NCBI GenBank assembly: GCA_015655165.1
Contig: JAATFN010000368.1
Span: 1-7,012, forward strand
DNA from: Betaproteobacteria bacterium
GTDB taxonomy: Bacteria; Pseudomonadota; Gammaproteobacteria; Burkholderiales; Burkholderiaceae_D
Reading direction: 5' to 3'
Length of the DNA stretch: 7,012 bases
Numbering within the stretch: position 1 is the stretch's first letter; each line of letters starts with the position of its first letter. The notes under the pieces were generated by a model. The model ran no database searches. It was not told the origin of the DNA and was given only the letters and a program-made list of their open reading frames with translations. Positions 1 to 5,630 of this stretch are shown here, in pieces. Position numbers and translations under genes: made by a program.

Positions 1-117
1 CGCACGGCTATCAGTTGTGATACCGGTAATTTGTACACTGTCACTTTGCACACTGACACCGGTGACCAGCTCTGTACCCAACCACTGCTGCAAACGGGAC
101 AATGTTACCTTGATCAT
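1..117 (-). CDS. murF: UDP-N-acetylmuramoyl-tripeptide--D-alanyl-D-alanine ligase, N-terminal fragment
   Basis: Only the first 39 codons are in the window; the gene continues beyond the left edge. MurF adds D-Ala-D-Ala to UDP-MurNAc-tripeptide in the cytoplasm, the last cytoplasmic peptide-assembly step before the membrane stages of peptidoglycan synthesis. The visible part starts MIKVTLSRLQQWLG and ends GITTDSRA; the TDSR at residues 35-38 is the N-terminal signature shared by Mur ligases (MurE here has SSDSRR in the equivalent place). The ATG overlaps the murE stop in an ATGA overlap (114-117), so translation is probably coupled to murE. A run of six G at 121-126 precedes the ATG by only 3 nt, rather close for a ribosome binding site. 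Identity rests on the short N-terminal motif plus the conserved murE-murF order; the ATP-binding and C-terminal domains cannot be seen. Confidence 0.88.
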   Translation of the reverse strand, partial: MIKVTLSRLQQWLGTELVTGVSVQSDSVQITGITTDSRA

Positions 118-1637
118 ATGCCCCCCATCTTGGTTGCACGCGCGGCAAACGCCAGCGCAGCATGGTCGGCGTCAAGAAATGGTTTCTTCTTGCCACCGAT
201 ATCCTGATACGCTTCATGCCCTTTACCTGCCAAGAGCACCACATCTTGTTTACCTGCATGACGCACCGCCCACAGAATCGCTGTTGCACGGTCTTCTTGC
301 ACTTGCGGCTCTTTTGTTTGCATGCCACTGCGAATCTGCTCGATAATCGCCATCGGGTCTTCACTGCGTGGATTGTCACTGGTCAGAATGATCTGATCCG
401 CCATTTCGGCGACATGTCCCATTTGCGCACGTTTACCCGGATCACGATCACCACCGCAACCAAACATGCACCAAAGCTTGCCGCCACGTTGTTGGGCAAC
501 CTGACGCAATGCTTCTAGCGTTTTTTGTAGCGCATCCGGTGTATGCGCATAATCAATCACAATTAACGGCGCCTCATGTCCACCGATTTGTTCCATACGC
601 CCTGGCACTGGTGTCAATGTCGCAACCGTTGCAACTGCTGTCTCCCAAATCACGCCCTGACCGAGCAAGACCGCCAAAATACCCAGCACGTTACTGACAT
701 TGAACTGCCCGACCAAACGGGTTTTAATCTGCCCCGAACCAAACGATGAATGCACCTGGAACACGGTACCTGTATGACTACTTTTTATACCGGAAGCACG
801 CAGTACATTGACGCCAACAAGCGTCATATCACCCAGCGTATAGCCGATCACCGGTATATTGCGTTGCAACACATGCTCTGCCAGACGCACACCTGCAGCA
901 TCATCGAGATTGATGACAGCCTGTTTTAAATCCGGCCAGTCAAACAAGAGCTTCTTCGATGCTTCATACGCAGCCATATCACCGTGATAGTCGAGATGGT
1001 CACGTGTCAAATTCGTAAACAACGCCACATCGATATGCAAACCATTCATACGGCCCTGATCAAGACCAATCGAAGATGCTTCAATTGCCAACGATGCAGC
1101 ACGTATTTTCTTGATTTCTGCCAGCTTACGCTGTAACAGTACTGCATCCGGTGTGGTATATCCGGTTATATCAAACGATTGTGGCTCACCCTTTTGGAAT
1201 AAACCGACACCCAATGTGCCAATGACCGCAGTCGGCATACTATGCAAACGGGATAATGCCGCACCTAACCAGTACGCACTTGATGTCTTGCCATTGGTAC
1301 CCGTCACTGCAACCGTCAGCATTTTCTGATCAGGAAATCCATAGTAAGCATTGGCAATATAGCCTGCGACCACTTTCAGATCCGCGACTGCCAGATGCGG
1401 CACAATCTCGTCACTACGCCAGACAAATCCACGTGTCTCATAGATGACCGCTACAGCACCTCGTTCAATAGCATCATCGATATAACTCCGTCCATCGGCC
1501 TCATCACCCGGATAAGCAATAAAAATGTCGCCTGGCATGATACGACGCGAATCAGATGACAGTTGTGCGACAGGCAATGCCGACAACCATGTCAGCACTT
1601 CTTCAACAACTGTATGAATACGGGTGTTATGGATCAT
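114..1637 (-). CDS. murE: UDP-N-acetylmuramoyl-L-alanyl-D-glutamate--2,6-diaminopimelate ligase
   Basis: A 507-residue cytoplasmic Mur ligase that adds the third residue of the peptidoglycan stem peptide using ATP. The N-terminal UDP-binding domain shows SSDSRRIMPGDIF at residues 27-39. The central ATPase domain has the P-loop TGTNGKTSS at 112-120, the TTP substrate-contact motif at 161-163, and TNLTRDHLDYHGD followed by YEASK, whose Lys228 matches the carbamylated lysine of the family. The C-terminal domain has DNPR at 421-424, the signature of meso-diaminopimelate-adding MurE (EC 6.3.2.13) as opposed to L-lysine-adding enzymes. The length is normal for the family. The ATG at 1635-1637 overlaps the ftsI stop (ATGA) and has a strong GAGGAGGA ribosome binding site 6 nt upstream. 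The gene ends MGGI with a G6 run just before the stop, followed by an ATGA overlap with murF. Confidence 0.97.
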   Translation of the reverse strand: MIHNTRIHTVVEEVLTWLSALPVAQLSSDSRRIMPGDIFIAYPGDEADGRSYIDDAIERGAVAVIYETRGFVWRSDEIVPHLAVADLKVVAGYIANAYYGFPDQKMLTVAVTGTNGKTSSAYWLGAALSRLHSMPTAVIGTLGVGLFQKGEPQSFDITGYTTPDAVLLQRKLAEIKKIRAASLAIEASSIGLDQGRMNGLHIDVALFTNLTRDHLDYHGDMAAYEASKKLLFDWPDLKQAVINLDDAAGVRLAEHVLQRNIPVIGYTLGDMTLVGVNVLRASGIKSSHTGTVFQVHSSFGSGQIKTRLVGQFNVSNVLGILAVLLGQGVIWETAVATVATLTPVPGRMEQIGGHEAPLIVIDYAHTPDALQKTLEALRQVAQQRGGKLWCMFGCGGDRDPGKRAQMGHVAEMADQIILTSDNPRSEDPMAIIEQIRSGMQTKEPQVQEDRATAILWAVRHAGKQDVVLLAGKGHEAYQDIGGKKKPFLDADHAALAFAARATKMGGI

Positions 1638-3418
1638 CCAGCATCCTCCTCAACAACTTCTTTGGGGATAATGATGTCTGTGACACTGGAGTCTGGCGAA
1701 ATATTCAACGCCCGCAACACATTGGCAGTCACTGAAGCGAATACCGGACCGGCTGCAATACCACCAAAGTGGGATCCCTTGCTTGGCTCGTCAAGCATGA
1801 CAGCAACAATAATGCGCGGGTTGGACATGGGAGCAATACCAGCAAATGAAGCAATATATTGATGTACATATTTGCCTCCCTGTATCTTATAAGCTGTACC
1901 GGTTTTACCGCCCACGCGGTAACCTGCTACCTGTGCACGCGGAGCCGTTCCTGTTGGACTAACGACACTTTCCAACATGTCACGCATTTGCTGAGCCGTC
2001 TTCTCGGAAATCACGCGTGTTCCAATCGGCGTATGCGTGACCTTTTGAAACGACAGTGGCACCATGTCGCCATTGCGCGCAAAAATCATGTAAGCATGTG
2101 CCAATTGGATCAGGGAAACAGAAATACCGTGGCCATAACTCATGGTTGCCTGCTCGATTGGACGCCATGACTTATAGGGCCGTACTCGCCCGGCTACCGC
2201 ACCTGGAAATCCGATTTTCGGTTGCTGACCAAAACCCACTGTTGTAAACATTTCCCACATCGCTTGTGGTGGCATGCCTAAAGCAATCTGTGCAGTACCA
2301 ATATTTGAAGACTGCTTGATAATTTCTGCTACCGTCAAAATACCATGCGCATGCGAGTCACCAATGGTGGCCGTGCCAATTTTCATCTTGCCAGGTGCTG
2401 TCTGGAATTGTGTTTCCGGCTTCACACGCTTGGTATCTAATGCCAAAGCAACTGTGAACGGCTTCAATGTCGAGCCCGGCTCGAACGTATCGGTCAACAC
2501 ACGGTTACGCAACTGCGCACCGGTCAATACCGAACGGTTGTTGGGGTTATAGGTGGGTAAATTGGCTAATGCCAGCACTTCCCCTGTCTTAACATCCAGA
2601 ACCACAATGCCGCCAGCCTTGGCCTCTGTACGTTCGACAGCGGCTTTCAGTTCACTAAATGCAATGTACTGGATCTTGCTGTCAATCGACAGTGTCAGAT
2701 CCTTACCGTCATGCGGCTCGCGAATCGCTTCGATATCTTCGACAATACGACCCAAACGATCCTTGATAACGCGTCGGCTACCGTTAACACCCGCCAGCAT
2801 GTTTTGCGCACCCAGCTCCATGCCCTCTTGCCCAATATCTTCGACGTTAGTAAAACCAACGACATGTGACATCGCCTCGCCTTCAGGATAAAAGCGCTTG
2901 TATTCCTTACGTGTTGCCACACCAGGAATACCCAACGCTAAAATCTTGTCGGCTGTTTCCAGTTCGACCTGCCGCTTCAGATACACAAACCCACGATCTG
3001 AATTCATCCGTTTGTTCAGATCACTTTCTTTCATATTCAACAACTTGGCTAATTCCTGCAGCTTTTCTTTTGGTGCTGCCTGCATATCATCAGGAATCCC
3101 CCAAATCGCTCTGACCGGGACCGATGATGCCAATACTTGTCCATTGCGGTCGAGAATTTTGCCACGTGTAGATGGCAACTCCAGTGTGCGTGCATAACGC
3201 GACGCACCCTGCTTTTGTAAAAATTCGGTTGAAATACCTTGCAACCACAATGCACGTGCAACTAACGCAAAAAATGCCATAAACAACACAAACAGCACAA
3301 CGCGCGAGCGCCATGCCGGCATTTTGACTTTCAACACCGGACTCGATGAGAACGATACGCCGCGAGAAGCCGCAGTACGTGCGCCGCCTAAATTTGTGCG
3401 GGGTGGCATACGTGTCAT
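1634..3418 (-). CDS. ftsI: Peptidoglycan D,D-transpeptidase FtsI (PBP3)
   Basis: A 594-residue septal class B penicillin-binding protein that cross-links peptidoglycan at the division site in the periplasm, with FtsW and FtsQLB as known partners. A basic cytoplasmic N-terminus (about 1-37) is followed by one membrane anchor (about 39-60, RVVLFVLFMAFFALVARALWL). The pedestal domain begins with the class B signature STRGKILDRNG (83-93). The transpeptidase domain has the active-site SxxK at S316-T-L-K319 (EPGSTLKPF), SxN at S370-S-N372, and KTG at 505-507 (GGKTGTAYK). All catalytic motifs are intact and the length is typical. The ATG at 3416-3418 overlaps the ftsL stop (ATGA), with a six-G run 3 nt upstream; the TGA overlaps the murE start. 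The position after ftsL and before murE separates FtsI from elongation PBP2. Confidence 0.97.
   Translation of the reverse strand: MTRMPPRTNLGGARTAASRGVSFSSSPVLKVKMPAWRSRVVLFVLFMAFFALVARALWLQGISTEFLQKQGASRYARTLELPSTRGKILDRNGQVLASSVPVRAIWGIPDDMQAAPKEKLQELAKLLNMKESDLNKRMNSDRGFVYLKRQVELETADKILALGIPGVATRKEYKRFYPEGEAMSHVVGFTNVEDIGQEGMELGAQNMLAGVNGSRRVIKDRLGRIVEDIEAIREPHDGKDLTLSIDSKIQYIAFSELKAAVERTEAKAGGIVVLDVKTGEVLALANLPTYNPNNRSVLTGAQLRNRVLTDTFEPGSTLKPFTVALALDTKRVKPETQFQTAPGKMKIGTATIGDSHAHGILTVAEIIKQSSNIGTAQIALGMPPQAMWEMFTTVGFGQQPKIGFPGAVAGRVRPYKSWRPIEQATMSYGHGISVSLIQLAHAYMIFARNGDMVPLSFQKVTHTPIGTRVISEKTAQQMRDMLESVVSPTGTAPRAQVAGYRVGGKTGTAYKIQGGKYVHQYIASFAGIAPMSNPRIIVAVMLDEPSKGSHFGGIAAGPVFASVTANVLRALNISPDSSVTDIIIPKEVVEEDAG
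1644..1651 (-). promoter_or_regulatory. Ribosome binding site of murE
   Basis: On the minus strand GAGGAGGA lies 6 nt before the murE ATG, inside the last codons of ftsI (encoding EEDAG). It is the best Shine-Dalgarno match of the four overlapping junctions and supports the ATG at 1635-1637 as the murE start. Confidence 0.8.
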
Positions 3419-3687
3419 TTGCCCCCCGAGCTCAGATATTGCAGACGATTCGGCGCCACAGGCATCATCTGCAGGTTACTGGAAGCCAGAGACGCAATAC
3501 GTGCATTCTGTCCCAATGTTGACTGATCCAATTCCAGTTGCGCCCATTCCAGGTCCAACTGGCGTGCTTGCGCTTGTTTACGCTCCAACTCGATAAAAAG
3601 GCGTCTGGCCTGATATTGCGAATTCACCATCAACAACGCACATGCCAGCAAAGCGACTGTCAACAGGAAACAGATGCGCCCGCTCAT
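3415..3687 (-). CDS. ftsL: Cell division protein FtsL
   Basis: A 90-residue bitopic inner-membrane protein of the FtsQLB divisome complex, which activates FtsW/FtsI. A very short cytoplasmic N-terminus (MSGR) is followed by a hydrophobic segment at about 5-21 ([17 protein letters not shown]), then a charged, Leu-rich stretch at about 28-58 ([28 protein letters not shown] without breaks by Pro or Gly) consistent with the FtsL periplasmic coiled coil. The end [20 protein letters not shown] resembles the conserved FtsL tail. FtsL is poorly conserved, so identity depends on topology, size and position between rsmH and ftsI. The ATG overlaps the rsmH stop (ATGA at 3684-3687), with a GGAG ribosome binding site at 3695-3698. 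The gene ends SSGGK, with the stop overlapping the ftsI ATG. Confidence 0.93.
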   Translation of the reverse strand: MSGRICFLLTVALLACALLMVNSQYQARRLFIELERKQAQARQLDLEWAQLELDQSTLGQNARIASLASSNLQMMPVAPNRLQYLSSGGK

Positions 3688-4646
3688 GCCATATCTCCAG
3701 GACCGAGCCGCTCGGCAACACGCATCACAGCAGATCGCGATCTCGGATTAGCGGCCACTTCTGCGTCGCTTGGTTTGATACGATCAATCAACCTGCATTC
3801 GGGCTGCGGCAAATCGACGGCACGAATCGGCAAGCGACGGTCGGGCTGCTTCACGTGCGCCTTAGACGCCATGAACTGTTTGACGATCCTGTCTTCCAGT
3901 GAATGAAAGCTGATCACAACCAATCTCCCATGAGAAGCCATATGCCGAAATGCCTTATCCAGGCCTACTTCGAGTTCCGCAAGCTCCTGATTGATGAAAA
4001 TCCGGATAGCCTGAAAGGTACGGGTTGCCGGATCCTTACCTTTCTCCCGTGTTTTAACGGTGCCTGCCACGAGAGCGGCAAGCTGCCGTGTGCTTGAAAT
4101 TGGTTCGACTGCCCGGCGAGCAATAATCGCCTTTGTAATCGGAAAAGCAAACCGTTCTTCCCCATAATCGCGTATCACTTTCTCTAAAATTCTTGCATCG
4201 ACTGTTGCCAGCCATTCCGCTGCCGACATACCGCGCGTCGTATCCATGCGCATGTCCAACGGCCCATCAAATCTGAAACTAAAACCTCTTGCGGCATCAT
4301 CAACCTGCGGTGACGAAATACCCAGATCCATCAATACACCGTCAACATGTGCCACACCTTGCGCTGCCAACACGTCGTCTAATGTAGCGAAGCTGTCGTG
4401 TACAATCGTGAAGCGCGGGTCTGTAATTGTTTTGGCAGTCGCAATCGCCAACGGATCTTTGTCAAATGCAATCAGGCGACCGTGCTCACCCAACTGCGCC
4501 AAAATCTTGCGACTGTGACCACCACGTCCGAACGTACCGTCCAGATAGACACCGTCACGCCGCACTCCATCAATTGCCAACGCATTGACTGCCTCATCTA
4601 ACAACACCGTGCGGTGCGAAAATTCGGGCACCGATTGCAAAGTCAT
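3684..4646 (-). CDS. rsmH: 16S rRNA (cytosine(1402)-N(4))-methyltransferase RsmH (MraW)
   Basis: A 320-residue SAM-dependent methyltransferase that N4-methylates C1402 of 16S rRNA in the decoding centre of the 30S subunit. It opens with the family start [15 protein letters not shown] (9-23). SAM-binding motif I is [10 protein letters not shown] (36-45), followed by FDKDPLA (61-67). [15 protein letters not shown] (102-116) with [15 protein letters not shown] (121-135) is highly characteristic of RsmH. Further family blocks are [18 protein letters not shown] (209-226) and [16 protein letters not shown] (241-256). The length is normal. The ATG at 4644-4646 is the only sensible start, because an in-frame TAA lies 13-15 nt upstream. 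No clear Shine-Dalgarno sequence precedes it. The mraZ stop is 16 nt upstream, and the TGA overlaps the ftsL ATG. Confidence 0.98.
   Translation of the reverse strand: MTLQSVPEFSHRTVLLDEAVNALAIDGVRRDGVYLDGTFGRGGHSRKILAQLGEHGRLIAFDKDPLAIATAKTITDPRFTIVHDSFATLDDVLAAQGVAHVDGVLMDLGISSPQVDDAARGFSFRFDGPLDMRMDTTRGMSAAEWLATVDARILEKVIRDYGEERFAFPITKAIIARRAVEPISSTRQLAALVAGTVKTREKGKDPATRTFQAIRIFINQELAELEVGLDKAFRHMASHGRLVVISFHSLEDRIVKQFMASKAHVKQPDRRLPIRAVDLPQPECRLIDRIKPSDAEVAANPRSRSAVMRVAERLGPGDMA
3695..3698 (-). promoter_or_regulatory. Ribosome binding site of ftsL
   Basis: GGAG on the minus strand lies 7 nt before the ftsL ATG and inside the end of rsmH. It supports the short 4-residue cytoplasmic N-terminus of FtsL rather than a longer form. 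Confidence 0.6.
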
Positions 4647-4662
4647 TTCGTCGCGCCGTTAG

Positions 4663-5091
4663 TTAGAATGAAAAATTACTCAACACATCAGGCATGCCAG
4701 CCTCGACTGCTTGCGCTTCGCTTGCAGCCAACTTGGCGGCATCCCAGATCTCGAAATGACTGCCCATCCCCAACAACATGGTTTCACGTTCTAACCCGAC
4801 TGCAGCACGCAATTCAGGCGCAATCAGAATGCGACCAGCCGAATCCAGCTCGACATCGGACGCATTACCCAGAAAAATGCGTTGCCATGCACGCGCCGAC
4901 ATCGGCCATGCAGCAATTTGCTCACGATGGCTTTCCCACACAGGACGAGGAAATAACAACAGGCAACCATGAGGATGGCGTGTTAATGTGACACGCCCTT
5001 CGCTCTGCACGACAAGGGCGTCACGGTGCTTGGCCGGAATAGACATCCGTCCCTTTGCATCCAGATTTAATGACGACGCACCCTGAAACAC
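4663..5091 (-). CDS. mraZ: Transcriptional regulator MraZ
   Basis: A 142-residue protein with two tandem SpoVT/AbrB-like (swapped-hairpin) DNA-binding repeats. The first runs from about residue 5 to 50 with DAKGR at 11-15 ([17 protein letters not shown]). The second runs from about 78 to 120 with DSAGR at 83-87 ([16 protein letters not shown]). The paired DxxxR motifs define MraZ, which in several bacteria binds repeats upstream of its own gene and controls the dcw operon. The start codon is GTG at 5089-5091, preceded 9 nt upstream by AAAGAGG. The protein start [15 protein letters not shown] matches the usual family N-terminus, supporting this choice. As first gene of the cluster it is followed 16 nt later by rsmH. 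The GTG-cored repeats at 5162-5200 are its likely binding site. Confidence 0.97.
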   Translation of the reverse strand: MFQGASSLNLDAKGRMSIPAKHRDALVVQSEGRVTLTRHPHGCLLLFPRPVWESHREQIAAWPMSARAWQRIFLGNASDVELDSAGRILIAPELRAAVGLERETMLLGMGSHFEIWDAAKLAASEAQAVEAGMPDVLSNFSF

Positions 5092-5100
5092 AGTATTAAT

Positions 5101-5107
5101 CCTCTTT
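5101..5107 (-). promoter_or_regulatory. Ribosome binding site of mraZ
   Basis: AAAGAGG on the minus strand lies 9 nt before the GTG start of mraZ. It decides in favour of this non-ATG start, with no competing upstream ATG in frame and in context. Confidence 0.7.
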
Positions 5108-5115
5108 GCTGTTAT

Positions 5116-5145
5116 GGTATAGGCTCAGAAAAAACCATCTTTCAG
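5116..5145 (-). promoter_or_regulatory. Weaker second candidate mraZ promoter
   Basis: CTGAAA (5140-5145) and TATACC (5116-5121) on the minus strand are 18 bp apart, each 4 of 6 to the sigma-70 consensus. It would give a leader of only about 20 nt beginning near the ribosome binding site. If this is the true promoter, the MraZ repeats would lie upstream of it rather than over it. It is clearly weaker than the candidate at 5196-5224. Confidence 0.25.
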
Positions 5146-5161
5146 CAAGGCAATAAATTTA

Positions 5162-5200
5162 CCCCACAAAATGACACTTTTTCACACTATTATCCACTTT
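5162..5200 (-). promoter_or_regulatory. Putative MraZ operator: four direct repeats at 10-bp period
   Basis: Read on the minus strand, four units AAAGTGGAT, ATAGTGTGA, AAAGTGTCA and TTTGTGGGG follow one another with GTG cores exactly 10 bp apart (plus-strand cores end at 5197, 5187, 5177 and 5167). Known MraZ sites are short G-rich direct repeats (TGGGN type) spaced 10 bp, one helical turn, next to mraZ. Spacing, orientation and position here fit. Only the unit nearest mraZ carries a full TGGGG; the others are degenerate (GTGGA, GTGTG, GTGTC). The most distal unit overlaps the -10 of a candidate promoter, so binding would be expected to affect mraZ transcription. Binding itself is inferred. 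Confidence 0.78.
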
Positions 5201-5224
5201 AGAGGATGCACTAATACAGGTCAA
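5196..5224 (-). promoter_or_regulatory. Candidate promoter of the mraZ-dcw operon
   Basis: On the minus strand TTGACC (5219-5224, 5 of 6 to the sigma-70 -35 consensus) is separated by 17 bp from TAAAGT (5196-5201, 4 of 6 to the -10). The start point would fall near 5189, inside the MraZ repeats, giving a leader of about 100 nt. This places the operator across the -10 and early transcribed region. A poly-A/T-rich stretch upstream (5249-5260) could act as an UP element. The prediction is from consensus matching only. Confidence 0.5.
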
Positions 5225-5225
5225 G

Positions 5226-5239
5226 CAATATTCATATTG
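5226..5239. repeat. 14-bp palindrome CAATAT-TC-ATATTG
   Basis: Six-base perfect arms flank a 2-nt centre, ending 1 bp upstream of the -35 element of the candidate mraZ promoter. The place and size suit a dimeric regulator site, but AT-rich palindromes of this length occur by chance, and no regulator is recognised. Confidence 0.35.
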
Positions 5240-5247
5240 AGAATGTA

Positions 5248-5333
5248 GATTTTTTTAATAAAGTCAAAGACTTAGCGCAGCTATCTCGAAAGACATTAAA
5301 CGTTTTTTTCTACAAAATTAAAGACTTAGCGTA
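5248..5333 (-). repeat. Imperfect 32-bp direct repeat pair (5248-5279 and 5302-5333)
   Basis: Two copies begin 54 bp apart. They share an exact 12-mer (AAAGACTTAGCG on the plus strand, at 5266-5277 and 5320-5331) and, over 32 positions read on the minus strand, agree at 25, both ending in a run of A residues. The octamer GAATGTAG also flanks the pair at 5241-5248 and 5340-5347. The repeats lie upstream of the mraZ promoter and between the divergent genes. They could be protein-binding sites or the relic of a small duplication; no known element is recognised. Confidence 0.6.
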
Positions 5334-5495
5334 TTTTGTGAATGTAGTACCTGAGAAAATTAACTGGTTTCATTAAGTTACACATTGAACAAGCACATTT
5401 CTCATCCATGCAAAAGACAAACAAACATCGATAAAACAAGGGGGTAGCTTTGCATTACCTTCCACACTTCAATGATCACTTTAAGTAGGCAAGCT

Positions 5496-5518
5496 GATAT
5501 TGCCCGCCTGGCGATATC
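5496..5518. repeat. Stem-loop with 9-bp stem and 5-nt loop
   Basis: GATATTGCC (5496-5504) and GGCGATATC (5510-5518) pair with one G-T wobble around the loop CGCCT. No T-tract follows on either strand, so it is not a typical intrinsic terminator. It lies 9 bp from the larger palindrome at 5528-5558. The role is unknown. Confidence 0.45.
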
Positions 5519-5527
5519 CGAATAACG

Positions 5528-5558
5528 CGTGTCTTTTCAGCTCTTCTGAAAAGACACG
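5528..5558. repeat. Perfect inverted repeat, 13-bp arms, upstream of the sigma gene promoter
   Basis: CGTGTCTTTTCAG (5528-5540) and CTGAAAAGACACG (5546-5558) are exact reverse complements around the 5-nt centre CTCTT. Neither strand has a T-run after the stem, which argues against an intrinsic terminator. The centre (5543) lies about 62 bp upstream of the predicted transcription start of the sigma gene, a distance typical for activator sites. A dimeric transcription factor operator is plausible; a structured RNA element is possible if transcription crosses it. Confidence 0.65.
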
Positions 5559-5569
5559 GTCAAGAGACG

Positions 5570-5598
5570 TTGCCAAACTGCAAACCACTACCTATAAT
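5570..5598 (+). promoter_or_regulatory. Strong sigma-70-type promoter of the FecI-like gene
   Basis: TTGCCA (5570-5575, 5 of 6) is separated by the optimal 17 bp from a perfect TATAAT (5593-5598). The transcription start would be near 5604-5606. It is the best promoter match in the intergenic region, and because the -10 overlaps the possible TTG start at 5598 it rules that start out if this promoter is the one used. Confidence 0.72.
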
Positions 5599-5613
5599 TG
5601 AGAGTAATTCCCA
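5599..5613 (+). promoter_or_regulatory. Putative Fur box over the transcription start
   Basis: TGAGAGTAATTCCCA fits the 7-1-7 Fur-box form TGAGAAT-N-ATTCTCA at 12 of 14 positions, and the flanking ATT at both ends extends the agreement. It abuts the -10 and covers the predicted start point, the classical place for iron-dependent Fur repression. FecI-type sigma genes are commonly Fur-controlled, so context supports the call. Binding is inferred. Confidence 0.65.
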
Positions 5614-5630
5614 TTTACAAAAAACCCATC

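Larger units (their letters stand above)
5092..5630. other. Divergent intergenic regulatory region without a convincing gene
   Basis: This 539-bp gap separates the divergent mraZ and sigma genes. From left to right it holds the mraZ ribosome binding site, the mraZ promoter candidates and operator, a 14-bp palindrome, the imperfect direct repeats, a stretch at about 5350-5490 in which no element is recognised, two inverted repeats, and the promoter with Fur box. The part from 5221 to 5420 is visibly AT-rich. The only small reading frame noticed (27 codons, 5326-5409 minus) lacks a ribosome binding site. No tRNA, rRNA or insertion-sequence ends were seen. Confidence 0.7.

Noticed and set aside
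41..379. 112-codon minus-strand frame overlapping murE and the murF start
   Set aside because: It is out of frame with the well-supported murE and murF and has a Cys/Arg-rich composition typical of a shadow frame.
5326..5409. 27-codon minus-strand reading frame with a Cys-x-Cys-x-x-Cys N-terminus in the intergenic region
   Set aside because: No ribosome binding site before its ATG, it runs into one of the direct repeats, and no family is recognised. Conservation would be needed to call it a gene.
5437..5460. Short inverted repeat GGTA...TACC near the G5 run
   Set aside because: Four-base arms around a 9-nt loop are within chance expectation.
5528..5558. Intrinsic terminator reading of the large hairpin
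   Set aside because: No T-run follows the stem on either strand and no gene ends nearby, as both flanking genes point away.
5598..5630. TTG start extending the sigma factor by 11 residues
   Set aside because: It overlaps the -10 box of the best promoter, has no ribosome binding site, and the added residues are not part of sigma region 2.
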